Below, one piece after another: positions 1-9,432 of a DNA stretch of 64,000 bases (position 1 is the first letter of the stretch; every line of letters starts with the position of its first letter). Both the position numbers and the translations under genes were made by a program. The notes below the pieces were generated by a model, which was not told where the DNA came from, searched no databases, and saw nothing but the letters and a program-made list of their open reading frames with translations. This stretch comes from Archegozetes longisetosus (taxonomy: Eukaryota; Arthropoda; Arachnida; Sarcoptiformes; Trhypochthoniidae), in contig JAEMBT020000001.1 in the NCBI GenBank assembly GCA_018873245.2, positions 1,674,001 to 1,738,000 of the forward strand. Direction: 5' to 3'.

Positions 1-2742
1 TCGATTAGAGAATTTATTCCATCAGCAAAAGGGAAGATATTAGTAACAACTCGTCGTTCGGATGGGTGGCCAGAAGAAAACATTCCCATCGATATATTTA
101 CAATCGAAGAATCACAATTGTATGTGCACAAAATATTAAAGGATCGGCTTTCAGAGAGTGACACAACACAGATTCGTGAGTTAGCTGAAGCACTAGGTAA
201 TTTACCATTGGCTTTAGCCATAGGATGTGCATACATAAAAAAGAACAAACAGATGAGCATGTCACAATATATTAAACTGCTAAGGGAGCAGAAAGAACGT
301 ATGTTATCTATTATGAAAAGTCAATTATCGGATCAATTGTTGACAAGTACAGATGAACAAAAACAATATACTTCAGTCTATGTCACTTGGGACATAACAA
401 TGAATAAAGTCAGAGAAGAATCCAAACTTGCAGCCAATATCTTGAATGCTTGCGCTTATTTAGCGAGTAATGATATTCCTCAATTTTTATTGAGGAAGTT
501 CGCTGAAACTCAAGAAAACAATCCGAATTCCGAAATTTTCGAAGAAGCACTTGGAACATTGGATAGCTACTCGATGATGATCGATCGGGGAAATAGCGCA
601 TCTATTCATCCATTAGTACAAGAGGTCATCCGGTTAAAATGGAAAAGAGATAAAGAGAGAAAGTTGATGGCTATCAATCGAATACTAACAAACATTGTAC
701 CTTATGATCAAAATGAGATGCGAGAATATAACAAAATGAGAGAACTTATGCCGCATACAGAAACATTCTTATCTCACATTAAAGATTGGAGTAAAGAATC
801 TAGAATTTGGAATTTTCTTCGATATTTATTAAGGAGATCACAAACAAATAAGGCACGAAATTATTGTAATATTATATTAATGTTAGGAAGATGGAAATAT
901 TTTCTAGGTTATTCAGAAAAAGCAAGAGAGCTGTGGGAGCAGGCATTGTCAATCGATGTAAAGCACTATGGTGAAAATCATCCATCAGTGGCGACAACAT
1001 TATCGAACCTTGGCATTGTATATGGAGATCTAGGAAATTATGAGAAAGCTCGTGAGGTGTTGGAGCGAGCATTGCCAATCAAAGAAAAGCATTATGGTAA
1101 AAATCATCCATTAGTGGCGACAACATTATCGAACCTTGGCAATGTATATAGAAATTTTGGAAATTATGAGAAAGCTCGCGAGGTGTTGGAGCGAGCATTG
1201 TCAATCGATGAGAAGCATTATGGTAAAAATCATCCATCAGTGGCGACAACATTATCGAACCTTGGCAATGTATATGGAGATCTAGGAAATTATGAGAAAG
1301 CTCGTGAGGTGTTGGAGCGAGCATTGCCAATCGATGAAAAGCATTATGGTGAAAATCATCCATCAGTGGCGACAACATTATCGAACCTTGGCAATGTATA
1401 TGTAGATCTAGGAAATTATGAGAAAGCTCGCGAGGTGTTGGAGCGAGCATTGTCAATCGATGAAAAGCACTATGGTGCAGATCATTCAGAAGTGGCGACA
1501 ACATTATCGAACCTTGGCATTGTATATAGAAATTTTGGAAATTATGAGAAAGCTCGCGAGGTGTTGGAGCGAGCATTGCCAATCAAAGAAGATCACTATG
1601 GTGAAAATCATCCATCAGTGGCGACAACATTATCGAACCTTGGCAATGTATATGTAGATCTAGGAAATTATGAGAAAGCTCGCGAGGTGTTTGAGCGAGC
1701 ATTGCCAATCAAAGAAGATCACTATGGTGAAAATCATCCATCAGTGGCGACAACATTATCGAACCTTGGCAATGTATATGGAGATCTAGGAAATTATGAG
1801 AAAGCTCGCGAGGTGTTGGAGCGAGCATTGTCAATCGATGAAAAGCATTATGGTGAAAATCATCCATCAGTAGCGACAACATTATCGAACCTTGGCAATG
1901 TATATAGAAATTTTGGAAATTATGAGAAAGCTCGCGAGGTGTTGGAGCGAGCATTGCCAATCAAAGAAGATCACTATGGTGAAAATCATCCATCAGTGGC
2001 GACAACATTATCGAACCTTGGCAATGTATATGTAGATCTAGGAAATTATGAGAAAGCTCGCGAGGTGTTGGAGCGAGCATTGCCAATCAAAGAAGATCAC
2101 TATGGTGAAAATCATCCATCAGTGGCGACAACATTATCGAACCTTGGCAATGTATATGGAGATCTAGGAAATTATGAGAAAGCTCGCGAGGTGTTGGAGC
2201 GAGCATTGCCAATCAAAGAAGATCACTATGGTGAAAATCATCCATCAGTGGCGACAACATTATCGAACCTTGGCAATGTATATGGAGATCTAGGAAATTA
2301 TGAGAAAGCTCGCGAGGTGTTTGAGCGAGCATTGCCAATCAAAGAAGATCACTATGGTGAAAATCATCCATCAGTGGCGACAACATTATCGAACCTTGGC
2401 AATGTATATGTAGATCTAGGAAATTATGAGAAAGCTCGCGAGGTGTTGGAGCGAGCATTGCCAATCAAAGAAGATCACTATGGTGCAGATCATTCAAAAG
2501 TGGCGACAACATTATCGAACCTTGGCATTGTATATAGAAATTTTGGAAATTATGAGAAAGCTCGCGAGGTGTTGGAGCGAGCATTGTCAATCGATGAAAA
2601 GCATTATGGTGAAAATCATCCATCAGTGGCGACAACATTATCGAACCTTGGCAATGTATATGTAGATCTAGGAAATTATGAGAAAGCTCGCGAGGTGTTG
2701 AGACGTTGGGAAGATCTTTTAAAGGCACTACAACGTGAATAA
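1..2742 (+). CDS. NB-ARC/TPR (NLR-like) protein, 5' end outside window
   Basis: The frame is open from base 1 to the TAA at 2740-2742, giving 913 residues. The N-terminal nucleotide-binding part lies off the left edge. The visible start holds the late NB-ARC motifs: KILVTTRR (RNBS-B/sensor type) at about residues 12-19 and GNLPLALAIGCAYI (GLPL type) at about 70-83. A helical linker follows to about residue 310. Then come 14 tetratricopeptide units of 42 residues of the kinesin-light-chain type (HYGENHPSVATTLSNLG core), starting near base 961, and a short tail ending LQRE. The family is known as STAND/NLR-like ATPases in which TPRs sense a ligand or partner and NB-ARC drives oligomerisation. 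An immune or allorecognition role here is inference. A paralogue sits 4.1 kb downstream. The nearest ATG-type start is irrelevant because similarity runs upstream of it. Horizontal origin is possible but untested. Confidence 0.85.
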   Translation, partial: SIREFIPSAKGKILVTTRRSDGWPEENIPIDIFTIEESQLYVHKILKDRLSESDTTQIRELAEALGNLPLALAIGCAYIKKNKQMSMSQYIKLLREQKERMLSIMKSQLSDQLLTSTDEQKQYTSVYVTWDITMNKVREESKLAANILNACAYLASNDIPQFLLRKFAETQENNPNSEIFEEALGTLDSYSMMIDRGNSASIHPLVQEVIRLKWKRDKERKLMAINRILTNIVPYDQNEMREYNKMRELMPHTETFLSHIKDWSKESRIWNFLRYLLRRSQTNKARNYCNIILMLGRWKYFLGYSEKARELWEQALSIDVKHYGENHPSVATTLSNLGIVYGDLGNYEKAREVLERALPIKEKHYGKNHPLVATTLSNLGNVYRNFGNYEKAREVLERALSIDEKHYGKNHPSVATTLSNLGNVYGDLGNYEKAREVLERALPIDEKHYGENHPSVATTLSNLGNVYVDLGNYEKAREVLERALSIDEKHYGADHSEVATTLSNLGIVYRNFGNYEKAREVLERALPIKEDHYGENHPSVATTLSNLGNVYVDLGNYEKAREVFERALPIKEDHYGENHPSVATTLSNLGNVYGDLGNYEKAREVLERALSIDEKHYGENHPSVATTLSNLGNVYRNFGNYEKAREVLERALPIKEDHYGENHPSVATTLSNLGNVYVDLGNYEKAREVLERALPIKEDHYGENHPSVATTLSNLGNVYGDLGNYEKAREVLERALPIKEDHYGENHPSVATTLSNLGNVYGDLGNYEKAREVFERALPIKEDHYGENHPSVATTLSNLGNVYVDLGNYEKAREVLERALPIKEDHYGADHSKVATTLSNLGIVYRNFGNYEKAREVLERALSIDEKHYGENHPSVATTLSNLGNVYVDLGNYEKAREVLRRWEDLLKALQRE
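961..2724 (+). repeat. 14 tandem 126-bp TPR-coding units
   Basis: Units begin with the codons for (K/D)HYG, the first at 961 and the second at 1087, and repeat every 126 bases with no indels. Most differences are confined to three short cassettes: KHYGENHP, DHYGENHP or HYGADHS at the unit start; VYGDL, VYVDL or VYRNF between the helices; and PIKE, SIDE or PIDE in the linker. Units 5 and 13 share the rare ADHS...GIVYRNF combination, and units 6 and 11 share VFER. This pattern indicates block duplication and unequal exchange rather than independent divergence. The period is a multiple of three, so the antisense strand also shows long periodic open frames; those are shadows. Confidence 0.95.
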
Positions 2743-3459
2743 TTGATATTCGTTTATGTTTATAGTTTCTTTTAAAACCACTCTCTGAAGGAATTTAGAT
2801 GCAGAAGCGTCAATCAGTTTATAAGGTGAATATCCTGAATTTGAACCTTGAACCCCGAACTTTTAACTTTATTCATAATACTATTAAATGTTTAAAGTGA
2901 ACATTGTAAACAACATCTTCAAATTAAAGTATTGCACACTTTTTAATGAAAATTTATTAATAGAGTTATTCGCTTTTCAAAAAAGACAAATATTCCACTA
3001 ATTTTAGTGAACCCTGATAATAGTACTTCCAAAATTTATTTGTTTAATACCGAGTACAGAAATTGAAATAAGTTCTGATTATGGAAGTCATATATCATCA
3101 CAAAGATCTGATAAAGAAGTTTGAAAAACCCTGGATATCAATTATATATTATAAGATGTAATTATTTGTTATTATTGATACATTAATGCATAGGTGGGGA
3201 CCCCACCCTCTGCCCCCACTCAACACCCCTAAAAGATTTGTGATTGAGGTTTTTAAAAATTTTAGCTTTAAAAAGCACTACAATCTTAAACATAAGAGTG
3301 CGTCAGTTTTAATCTTAAAAATCACAGATTTTTTCACTAAAGGTGAAAACCTGTAAAGATAGACAGTGAAGACCAATTGAATTCTATTAATTTAATTAGT
3401 AAATTTTATTATTGCTGTACAAAACGCCTTTTCAATTGTTGAAGAACCACATTTTAAAC
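2743..3459. other. Intergenic, no gene seen
   Basis: AT-rich sequence between the NB-ARC/TPR gene and the transposon-derived segment. The only contrast is a short C-rich patch at about 3197-3231 (ccccaccctctgcccccact). No coding frame, RNA gene or paired repeat was recognised. Confidence 0.6.
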
Positions 3460-4017
3460 TATAGGGTGTCAAATAGGATTAGCAGGAAAGTAAATGCTTA
3501 TAACTTTTTACTATTCAACGTATTTTAACAAACAGTATATCAAATCAAAGCTAATCAATGGAATTTTATTTCTATAAAATAGAATTCGAATTAGAACTCA
3601 ATTGTTTGAATTTATAACACAAAACAATTTAATGTTAAAATGGTTTATCCAAACAATGAACGGTTATTTATTGCTTTAAGTTATCATAAAAATAAAAGTT
3701 TTGTTTTAGTGAGAAGACAGTATAAGAAAAAGTTCAATAAGAGAGAAGAACCTGCCGATAAGAAAATATTTCGCATTTATAAGAATTTGCAGACTCGTTA
3801 TAGAGTCGACGACTTAAGAAGAGCTAATCTCATTCGCAAAAAACCAGTACTTAATGATGAAAATATTGAGAAAATTGTAACTCTTTATAGAGCGTATGCC
3901 AAAACATCTTTAAGAATAAGTTCTAGACAGCTGAAAGCCCAAGATCTGAATATTTCACACGAATCGGTAAGAAAAGCCCTAAAAATTCGAAAACTACATC
4001 CGTACTCCATAAGTAAA
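3460..4017 (+). mobile_element. 5' part of a Tc1/IS630-like transposon with HTH domain
   Basis: The segment starts at TA followed by gggtgtcaaataggatt, typical of a Tc1/mariner-superfamily terminal repeat. An ATG at 3640 opens a frame of about 125 residues resembling the helix-turn-helix N-terminal region (DUF4817-like) of arthropod transposases: MVYPNNERLFIALSYHKN at the start, a basic linker, a second HTH (LKAQDLNISHESVRKALK) and LHPYSISKV, the usual end of the DNA-binding domain. The catalytic DDE part and right terminal repeat are absent. At about 4015-4020 the frame passes directly into NB-ARC sequence. The element is therefore a 3'-truncated copy joined to the neighbouring pseudogene. 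Family assignment rests on motif appearance only. Confidence 0.6.
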
Positions 4018-5412
4018 GTCAAACACTGGCTAGAAGATGACACATGCTGGTTGGCTTTTAGTTTACGATAACGCTTTCGATTATGAGTCGATTAGAGAAT
4101 TTATTCCATTAGCGAAAGAGAAGATATTAGTCACATCTCGTCGTTCGGATGGGTGGCCATAAGAAAACATTCCCATCGATGTATTTACAATCGAAGAATC
4201 AAAATTATATGTGCACAAAATATTAAAGGATCGGCTTTCAGAGAGTGACACAACACAGATTCGTGAGTCAGCTGAAGCATTAGGTTACTTACCATTGGCT
4301 TTAGCCATAGGATGTGCATACATAAAAAAGAACAAACAGATAAACATTTCACAATATATTAAACTGCTAAGGGAGCAGAAAGAACGTATGTTATCTATTA
4401 TGAAAAGTCTTGTATCAGATCAATTGTTGAAAAATTCAGATGAACAAAGGCAATACACCTCTGTCTATGTCACCTGGGACATAACAATGAAAAAAATCAG
4501 AGAAGATTCCAAACTTGCAGCCAATATCTTGGATGCCTGCGCTTATTTAGCAAGTAATGATATTCCTCAATTTTTATTGAGGAAGTTCGCTGAAACTCAA
4601 GAGAGCAATCCAAATTCCGAAATTTTCGAAGAAGCATTTGGAACATTGGATAGCTACTCGATGATGATCGATCGGGGAAATAGCGCGTCTACTCATTCAC
4701 TGGTACAAGAGGTCATTCAGCTAAAATGGGAAAGAGATAAAGAGAAAATATTAATGGCTATCAATCGATTACTAACAAACATTGTACCTAGTAATCAAAA
4801 TGAGATAAGAGAATATGACAAAATGAGACAGCTAATGCCGCACCGAGAAGTATTCTTATCTCTCATTAAGCATTGGGGAGAAGAAGAATCTAGAATTTGG
4901 AATTTTCTTAGATATTTGTTAAGGAGATCACAAACAAATAAGGCACAAAATTATTGTAATATTATATGGATGTTAGGAAGATCGAAATATTTTCTAGGTT
5001 ATTCAGAAAAAGCAAGAGAGATGTGGGAGCAGGCATTAACAATCGAAGAAAAGCACTATGGCGAAAATCACCCATCAGTGGCCACAACATTATCGAACCT
5101 TGGCAGTATATATAGAGATCTTGAGAATTATAAGATAGCTCGCGAGGTGTTGGAGCGAGCATTGCCAATTAATGAAAAGCACTATCGTGCAGATCATCCA
5201 TCAGTGGCGTCAATATTATCGAACCTTGGCAGTGTATATGGAAATCTAGGGAATTATCAGAAAGCTCGCGAGGTGTTGGAGCGAGCATTACAAATCAAGG
5301 AAGAGCGCTATGGTGATGATCATCAAGAAGTGGCTACAATATTATCGATCCTTGGCATTGTATATAGAAATTTTGGGAATTATTAGAAAGCTCGCCAGGT
5401 GTTGGAGCGTCT
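4018..5412 (+). pseudogene. Decayed NB-ARC/TPR paralogue
   Basis: This copy is strongly similar to the gene at 1-2742 from its first window base onward and also shows the segment just upstream, VKHWLEDD...WLL(L)VYDNAFDYESI, which is the Walker B (kinase 2) region. It is broken. One extra base at about 4053 shifts the frame within the Walker B motif. TAA at 4160-4162 replaces a codon that is GAA-adjacent in the intact copy. TAG at 5384-5386 replaces GAG in the fourth TPR unit. Only three full TPR units and part of a fourth remain. The open part 4211-5386 still encodes about 391 residues. The 5' NB-ARC half (P-loop) is missing, replaced by transposon sequence. It is best called a pseudogene; expression of the middle frame cannot be excluded. 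Confidence 0.85.
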
Positions 5413-6036
5413 AAAATGGGCTAAGCGTATCCACTAACGGAACATATAAGATATTATGCGGTACCATGAACTACTTCAGAAATACAAAGAATTTTGTAAT
5501 TCGATGAATCCATTCAATAGCTATAGTGATATATTAAAACAAAAAGTATTTTAATTTGTTTTGTAAACTTTCTATTTGTTATGAAAATGAAAGTAAAACT
5601 CTTATTTCGTTGTGACTATAAAAGGTTATGTTTAGTTCGCTCTAATTGTAAAAGTAAATTTTTTTATAATTTAATTACAATAGGAAATTAATTGTTATGA
5701 GAATCTAATATTGGAATGCTTAAACATCCCTTTTTAGGAATAACTTTTCTTAAAATTATAACTCGACAATATTCTTAAACATCCTTTTATTAATTAGTCA
5801 GAAAAGTATAAAAAGAGAGAGTAATAGAGTAGAAATTAATTGAGTTAGTAAGAGAGTGCAAGAGAGCTTAGACTCTGTGCGACACTTTTAAATCATTACG
5901 TATTATCATTCAATTTATATTTTAATAAAGATTGTTAATTGTCAAAGGCTGAGTTGTTATTTCTCTATATAAAAATCCACTCTCACAATAGCCAAAAAAC
6001 AGGTTGATTTTGAAAGGATCGGAACTGGCTAATATA
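5408..6036 (+). repeat. Dispersed repeat, copy A, split by a solo LTR
   Basis: Bases 5408-5526 and 5988-6036 together match a continuous block at 13591-13761 (shared words include ggaacatat, agaaata, gatgaatc, atagccaaaaaac, gatcggaac). The two halves here are separated only by the LTR at 5527-5987. The repeat begins immediately after the truncated TPR sequence, so its insertion or recombination may have cut the pseudogene. Its nature is unknown; it may be part of a longer element whose continuation is the GC-rich island at 13762-14300. Confidence 0.7.
5527..5987 (+). mobile_element. Solo LTR (fossil), 461 bp
   Basis: Starts TGATATATT and ends CTCTCACA, with TG...CA termini. It is flanked by the 4-base direct repeat atag (5523-5526 and 5988-5991). 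A TATA-like tataaaaagagag lies at about 5808 and aataaa at about 5923, in the order expected of an LTR read on the plus strand. The related repeat at 13591-13761 has a single atag at the corresponding place, so it is the empty site. A 4-base target duplication fits Ty3/Gypsy-type elements, but the family is not proven. No internal region is attached; the copy is a recombined solo LTR. Confidence 0.75.
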
Positions 6037-6540
6037 TATCTTTGGGCTCCTAGCAGTTTAAGCAAGTGTGCTCCTACTTTGTTGAACACACAAGTTGCTC
6101 GGGGAGATTTGAGATACAAATAGATAGACATATTTTCAATAAAATGAATCATTTATTAAGAGAAGTGATTTATATTTAAAATAATTATTTATTCAATCAA
6201 TGATTATATTATTGCGAATGACTACAATTTCAAATAAGGTTAATGTCATGTAATGCTGATTAAGTTTGTTTTAACTCAAAATATGACACCCTTCATCTTA
6301 GTTATTACATTATTTGTAATTGCACACAAGAATTTTAATAATAATTTCCAATTTCATTTTTCATTTCATTGAATCAAATTACTTTCGACTGAAAATTCGC
6401 AATTAGTTAAGTTTATGTTCTTATGCTTTTGATAACCTCTAGGGGTTCAAGCTCGTGAGTTTTGGTCTATTCAGTTGATGTACAGAGTGGTTCACATGCT
6501 TTTTCAAGGGAGTACAGCACTAACTATTGATTGTATAAAC
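6037..6540. other. Intergenic, no gene seen
   Basis: AT-rich DNA after the dispersed repeat. The stretch 6037-6115 has somewhat higher GC and may be a diverged continuation of the repeat, with weak resemblance to about 13785-13830. Nothing else was recognised. Confidence 0.5.
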
Positions 6541-7073
6541 TAGTGATTGAAAAGTTAATTCCAATACCTTAAAATCCATTGGAATTCCAATTCCATTCCA
6601 AGGAATTGGAATGGATTTGGAATTAAAATTTTAAAGCTTATTGGAATTGGAATGGAATTGGAATTGATAGAAATTGAGGCAAAATTAAGTTTAAATCAAT
6701 ATAATTTTTAATGAAAAGACCAAATAAGCAGGCATTGTATATAGACTGTGGAATACAGAAAAAGTTTCACTTGAGTCAGGATCTATCTTACTTAATAACG
6801 CTCTCATTTTTTTTACAAAACAAAGATTGTGGACAAAAGCAAAAATGAAACTCAATTAATGACACAGAAGTCTATAATGACTCACGTGTCGATGCCTTGT
6901 ATTGTAATTTAATACTATATAAGCAAAACTATTTTTTGCGTCAAACTTTATTGGAATCCAATGAAATCCAATGGAATCCAATTCCATTCCAAAGAATTGG
7001 AACGGAATTGGAATAGGAGTCAATGTAATTGGAATGGCATCAGAATTGAGAATTCAAAACATTTCAATCACTA
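6541..7073. mobile_element. hAT-like non-autonomous element with GGAATT-rich subtermini
   Basis: The ends are a perfect 12-base inverted repeat, tagtgattgaaa at 6541-6552 and tttcaatcacta at 7062-7073. The flanks gtataaac and aaataaac match at 6 of 8 positions, an 8-base target duplication as made by hAT transposases. Both subterminal regions are packed with ggaattggaatgg-type repeats in opposite orientation, typical of hAT transposase-binding arrays. There is no coding capacity in 533 bases. Confidence 0.8.
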
Positions 7074-7679
7074 AAATAAACTTAATTTTACTCTGAATTC
7101 GTTTCTCTATCAAATAGAAATTGGTTTAGGTTATAAGAATGAGTTTTGCATGATTTTTATATTTTCTAACGTAATTCATATTAGATTCAAGGATTCTGTA
7201 GAAAACTCCCATTTACTTATTGTTTTATTATTGTATATTATTCACACTCCATTAACGTGCTTTTAAGAAAATAATTTTTGACTATGAAAATTGAAAGCTC
7301 ATGTTGAAGAAGTCTTGAAATCTATTGAAAACCGTACAGATCTATTTGAACAAATTTTGCTCTCATGTCCAAACCGTTTGGAGGCTGTGCGACGAGCAAA
7401 TGGTGAGTACACCGATTATTGATCAAAGTCATTTTAATTCCAGTTTTTATGTAGAATTTAATAAAACTTATTCCAATTTTCCATCTCTTACTGTTTTTGC
7501 TGTAGCCCCTTCGAAAAAACAAGTGAACCACTCCTTATTTATTAAGATCTACGTTTCATTACAAAACTTTTGGCGTATTTATTTTAGATATAAAATGAAT
7601 GTATTAAGTCTAGCAAGTTTATTATTTATACTAAGTGTTTTATATATAACTAACGAAATTTTATATTGTGACGAACTTT
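7074..7679. other. Intergenic with one exon-like stretch
   Basis: Mostly featureless AT-rich DNA. Bases 7298-7402 could be an orphan exon on the plus strand: an AG before 7298, a GTGAGT donor after 7402, and an intervening open frame with balanced composition (reading HVEEVLKSIENRTDLFEQIL then LSCPNRLEAVRRANG). I do not recognise the protein. It may be a fragment of a larger or dead gene. Confidence 0.3.
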
Positions 7680-7752
7680 GACTCTTACTAGTGACTCTTA
7701 CTCTGACTCTTACTTTGACTCTTACTCTGACTCTTACTCTGACTCTTACTTT
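7680..7752 (+). repeat. Minisatellite, about 12-bp unit
   Basis: Roughly six imperfect copies of gactcttactct, with variants gactcttacttt and gactcttactag. A simple tandem repeat with no coding sense. Confidence 0.9.
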
Positions 7753-8367
7753 AACACTATCGTTGATTCTATCGTTGACGACATAGTTTCAAAATAACTG
7801 GCCTCTAGTAAGGCATTGTTATGAGTCATTATATATATATAAGGTTGTTGTAAATTCATTCTTGGCATCATTATCAATAAAGACTTTGTAGGGGAAACTT
7901 GTCTTTTCTTTTTAATAGCTATACATATCTGATAGAAGATTGCTGGATAAGCAATTTCTATCAGATATCCCTTTTGCCCCAAACTTCCACCAAAAGTAGA
8001 TAATAAGTTGTGCCTTCATCCCACCGGCTAAATCAATTAGTGGTTTACCGGTGATTAACGAATTAATTCGCGTCTTAGGCGCTAAAATTCGTTACAATAT
8101 AAATGGTTATTTGAAGTAGCTCCTCCTGGCCTTAATACACTTCGCGATTCTTTTCAGCACATTTTAAACAAAAACTTTCGTAAGTACTCAGTCGTCTCAA
8201 AGCTCAGCTAACACTTAATCTCGACTATAAAACCGTTGCTATTTTCAAGACTAAAATACCTAAAGACTGGTATATAAGTCAACTATAGCCAAGTATTGGT
8301 TTCTGAGATATTTAATACTGCACACGCTTGATCAGTCAGTTAAAAAGTATTGAAACTAATCTTAAAA
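7753..8367. other. Intergenic, no gene assigned
   Basis: Short coding-looking stretches occur (for example a plus-strand reading LFEVAPPGLNTLRDSFQHIL near 8110-8170), but they are interrupted and I could not assign them. They may be remnants of a host gene or retrocopy. Confidence 0.4.
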
Positions 8368-8593
8368 TGATTCTCTCAAACGGAAGATCAAATAGAGTTA
8401 AAAATTTCTCAATATTGTGTTCATTTAGGGTGCGTCCGTCTTCCAATTTTTTTCAGCAGACTTGCTAATCTTTGCAGATCCGAATTGTTTTCTCTTTGTT
8501 GTGTAGTTATGCATTCATGTTTTCAATTGTATCAGTCGGCTCAACCTCTAAAGTGATTGTCTTTCCTGTAAATGTCTTGATAAAGATCTGCAT
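8368..8593 (-). pseudogene. Ubiquitin pseudogene
   Basis: Read on the minus strand from 8593, the sequence gives [20 protein letters not shown] then DTIENMNA, matching the start of ubiquitin ([28 protein letters not shown]). After a stop and frame slips it continues with DLQRLASLLKKIGRR (ubiquitin DQQRLIFAGKQLEDGR) and LNEHNIEKFLTL (ubiquitin LSDYNIQKESTL). The whole 76-codon length is represented, with at least one stop and two frame changes. A functional ubiquitin is almost invariant, so this is a dead monomer copy. No intron is visible; a processed origin is plausible. Confidence 0.85.
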
Positions 8594-8750
8594 TTTATTC
8601 TTTTATTCTAAATAAATTATTAATAAAACGTTGAATTACAAGTATTATTTGACGAAGTGACATTTGACATAATCTGAATTATTTTTGAATTTTTTAAACC
8701 AAAAATAGAATAAATTTAAGGGTATTTGGATTAGAAATATTTATCTTATA
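8594..8750. other. Short spacer
   Basis: AT-rich spacer between the ubiquitin pseudogene and the mariner element; it ends in the TA dinucleotide at 8749-8750 used as the mariner target. Confidence 0.5.
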
Positions 8751-9432
8751 TTAGGGTCAATTGAAAATAATCCACTCATTAACGGCAGACTTGTTCTCAT
8801 ATTCGTTCTGAAATATGCCACGTAGATAATCTTTCAAATATCTGAATAGATGAATGTTATCCGAGGGTGCCATATCAGGAGAATAGGCTGGATGGGGAAT
8901 CAATTCCGAGCTGCAGTCACAGATGATGGCTGCCGAAACTTAATCACTGCACGATACTCGTGTTTATCCATTTTAAAATTAAACGTAAAATTAACGAAAT
9001 TTATTGTTGCTTAGTAATTTAAAAAGGCATGATTTTGATATTTTGGGCATGGGGACACCAGAGGTCACTTTATTAAAATATAGTCTAAAAAATTTTTATG
9101 CTTATACCACTTTAAAATGTCGCTTATTTGAACATTTTGAGGAATCAAAGTACTAAAACTAAAGTATGATAAAGTGGTTTAATTAAGTACCCTAATATAC
9201 AGTATTCAGTATTTTAAAACTATTGTTGCTATTCATGCATATTAATGTTCAATAAGTTCACTTTATTGTACTTAAAGTATTTAAATCTATTTAAAAAAAA
9301 GTTCTTCCATTTTAAAATGCACTCTTTAGCACTTTAAAGTGATATTAGACAAACTTTTTTATAGTGTACCAATAATTCAATCATAATTATATGGGAAGTA
9401 TTTCGGGACGGAAACTTTTCAACTGACCCTAA
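8751..9432 (-). mobile_element. Internally deleted mariner element
   Basis: The inverted ends ttagggtcaattgaaaa (8751) and ttttcaactgaccctaa (ending 9432) are each flanked by TA. On the minus strand, ATG at 8971 gives MDKHEYRAVIKF, the standard mariner transposase N-terminus, which runs after about 20 codons straight into ELIPHPAYSPDMAPSDNIHL, the region around the last catalytic aspartate. The central part of the transposase is deleted, leaving N- and C-terminal pieces in different frames. Bases about 9060-9365, between the start codon and the right end, contain extra AT-rich sequence with actttaaagt-type words that may be a further small insertion. Confidence 0.85.

Noticed and set aside
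961-2724. Regular repeats resembling a CRISPR array
   Set aside because: The units are head-to-tail coding repeats without spacers, in a eukaryotic gene.
1079-2728. Long minus-strand open frames with 42-residue periodicity (MAMLAPTP..., repeated)
   Set aside because: They are the antisense of the 126-bp TPR array; because the period is a multiple of three, one open antisense unit makes them all open. No independent signal of coding.
7746-7982. Minus-strand frame of 78 residues
   Set aside because: No recognisable domain, overlaps the minisatellite edge, no splice or start support.
8110-8180. Plus-strand peptide LFEVAPPGLNTLRDSFQHIL that slightly recalls a cullin segment
   Set aside because: Too short, flanking frames are closed, and the resemblance is impressionistic.
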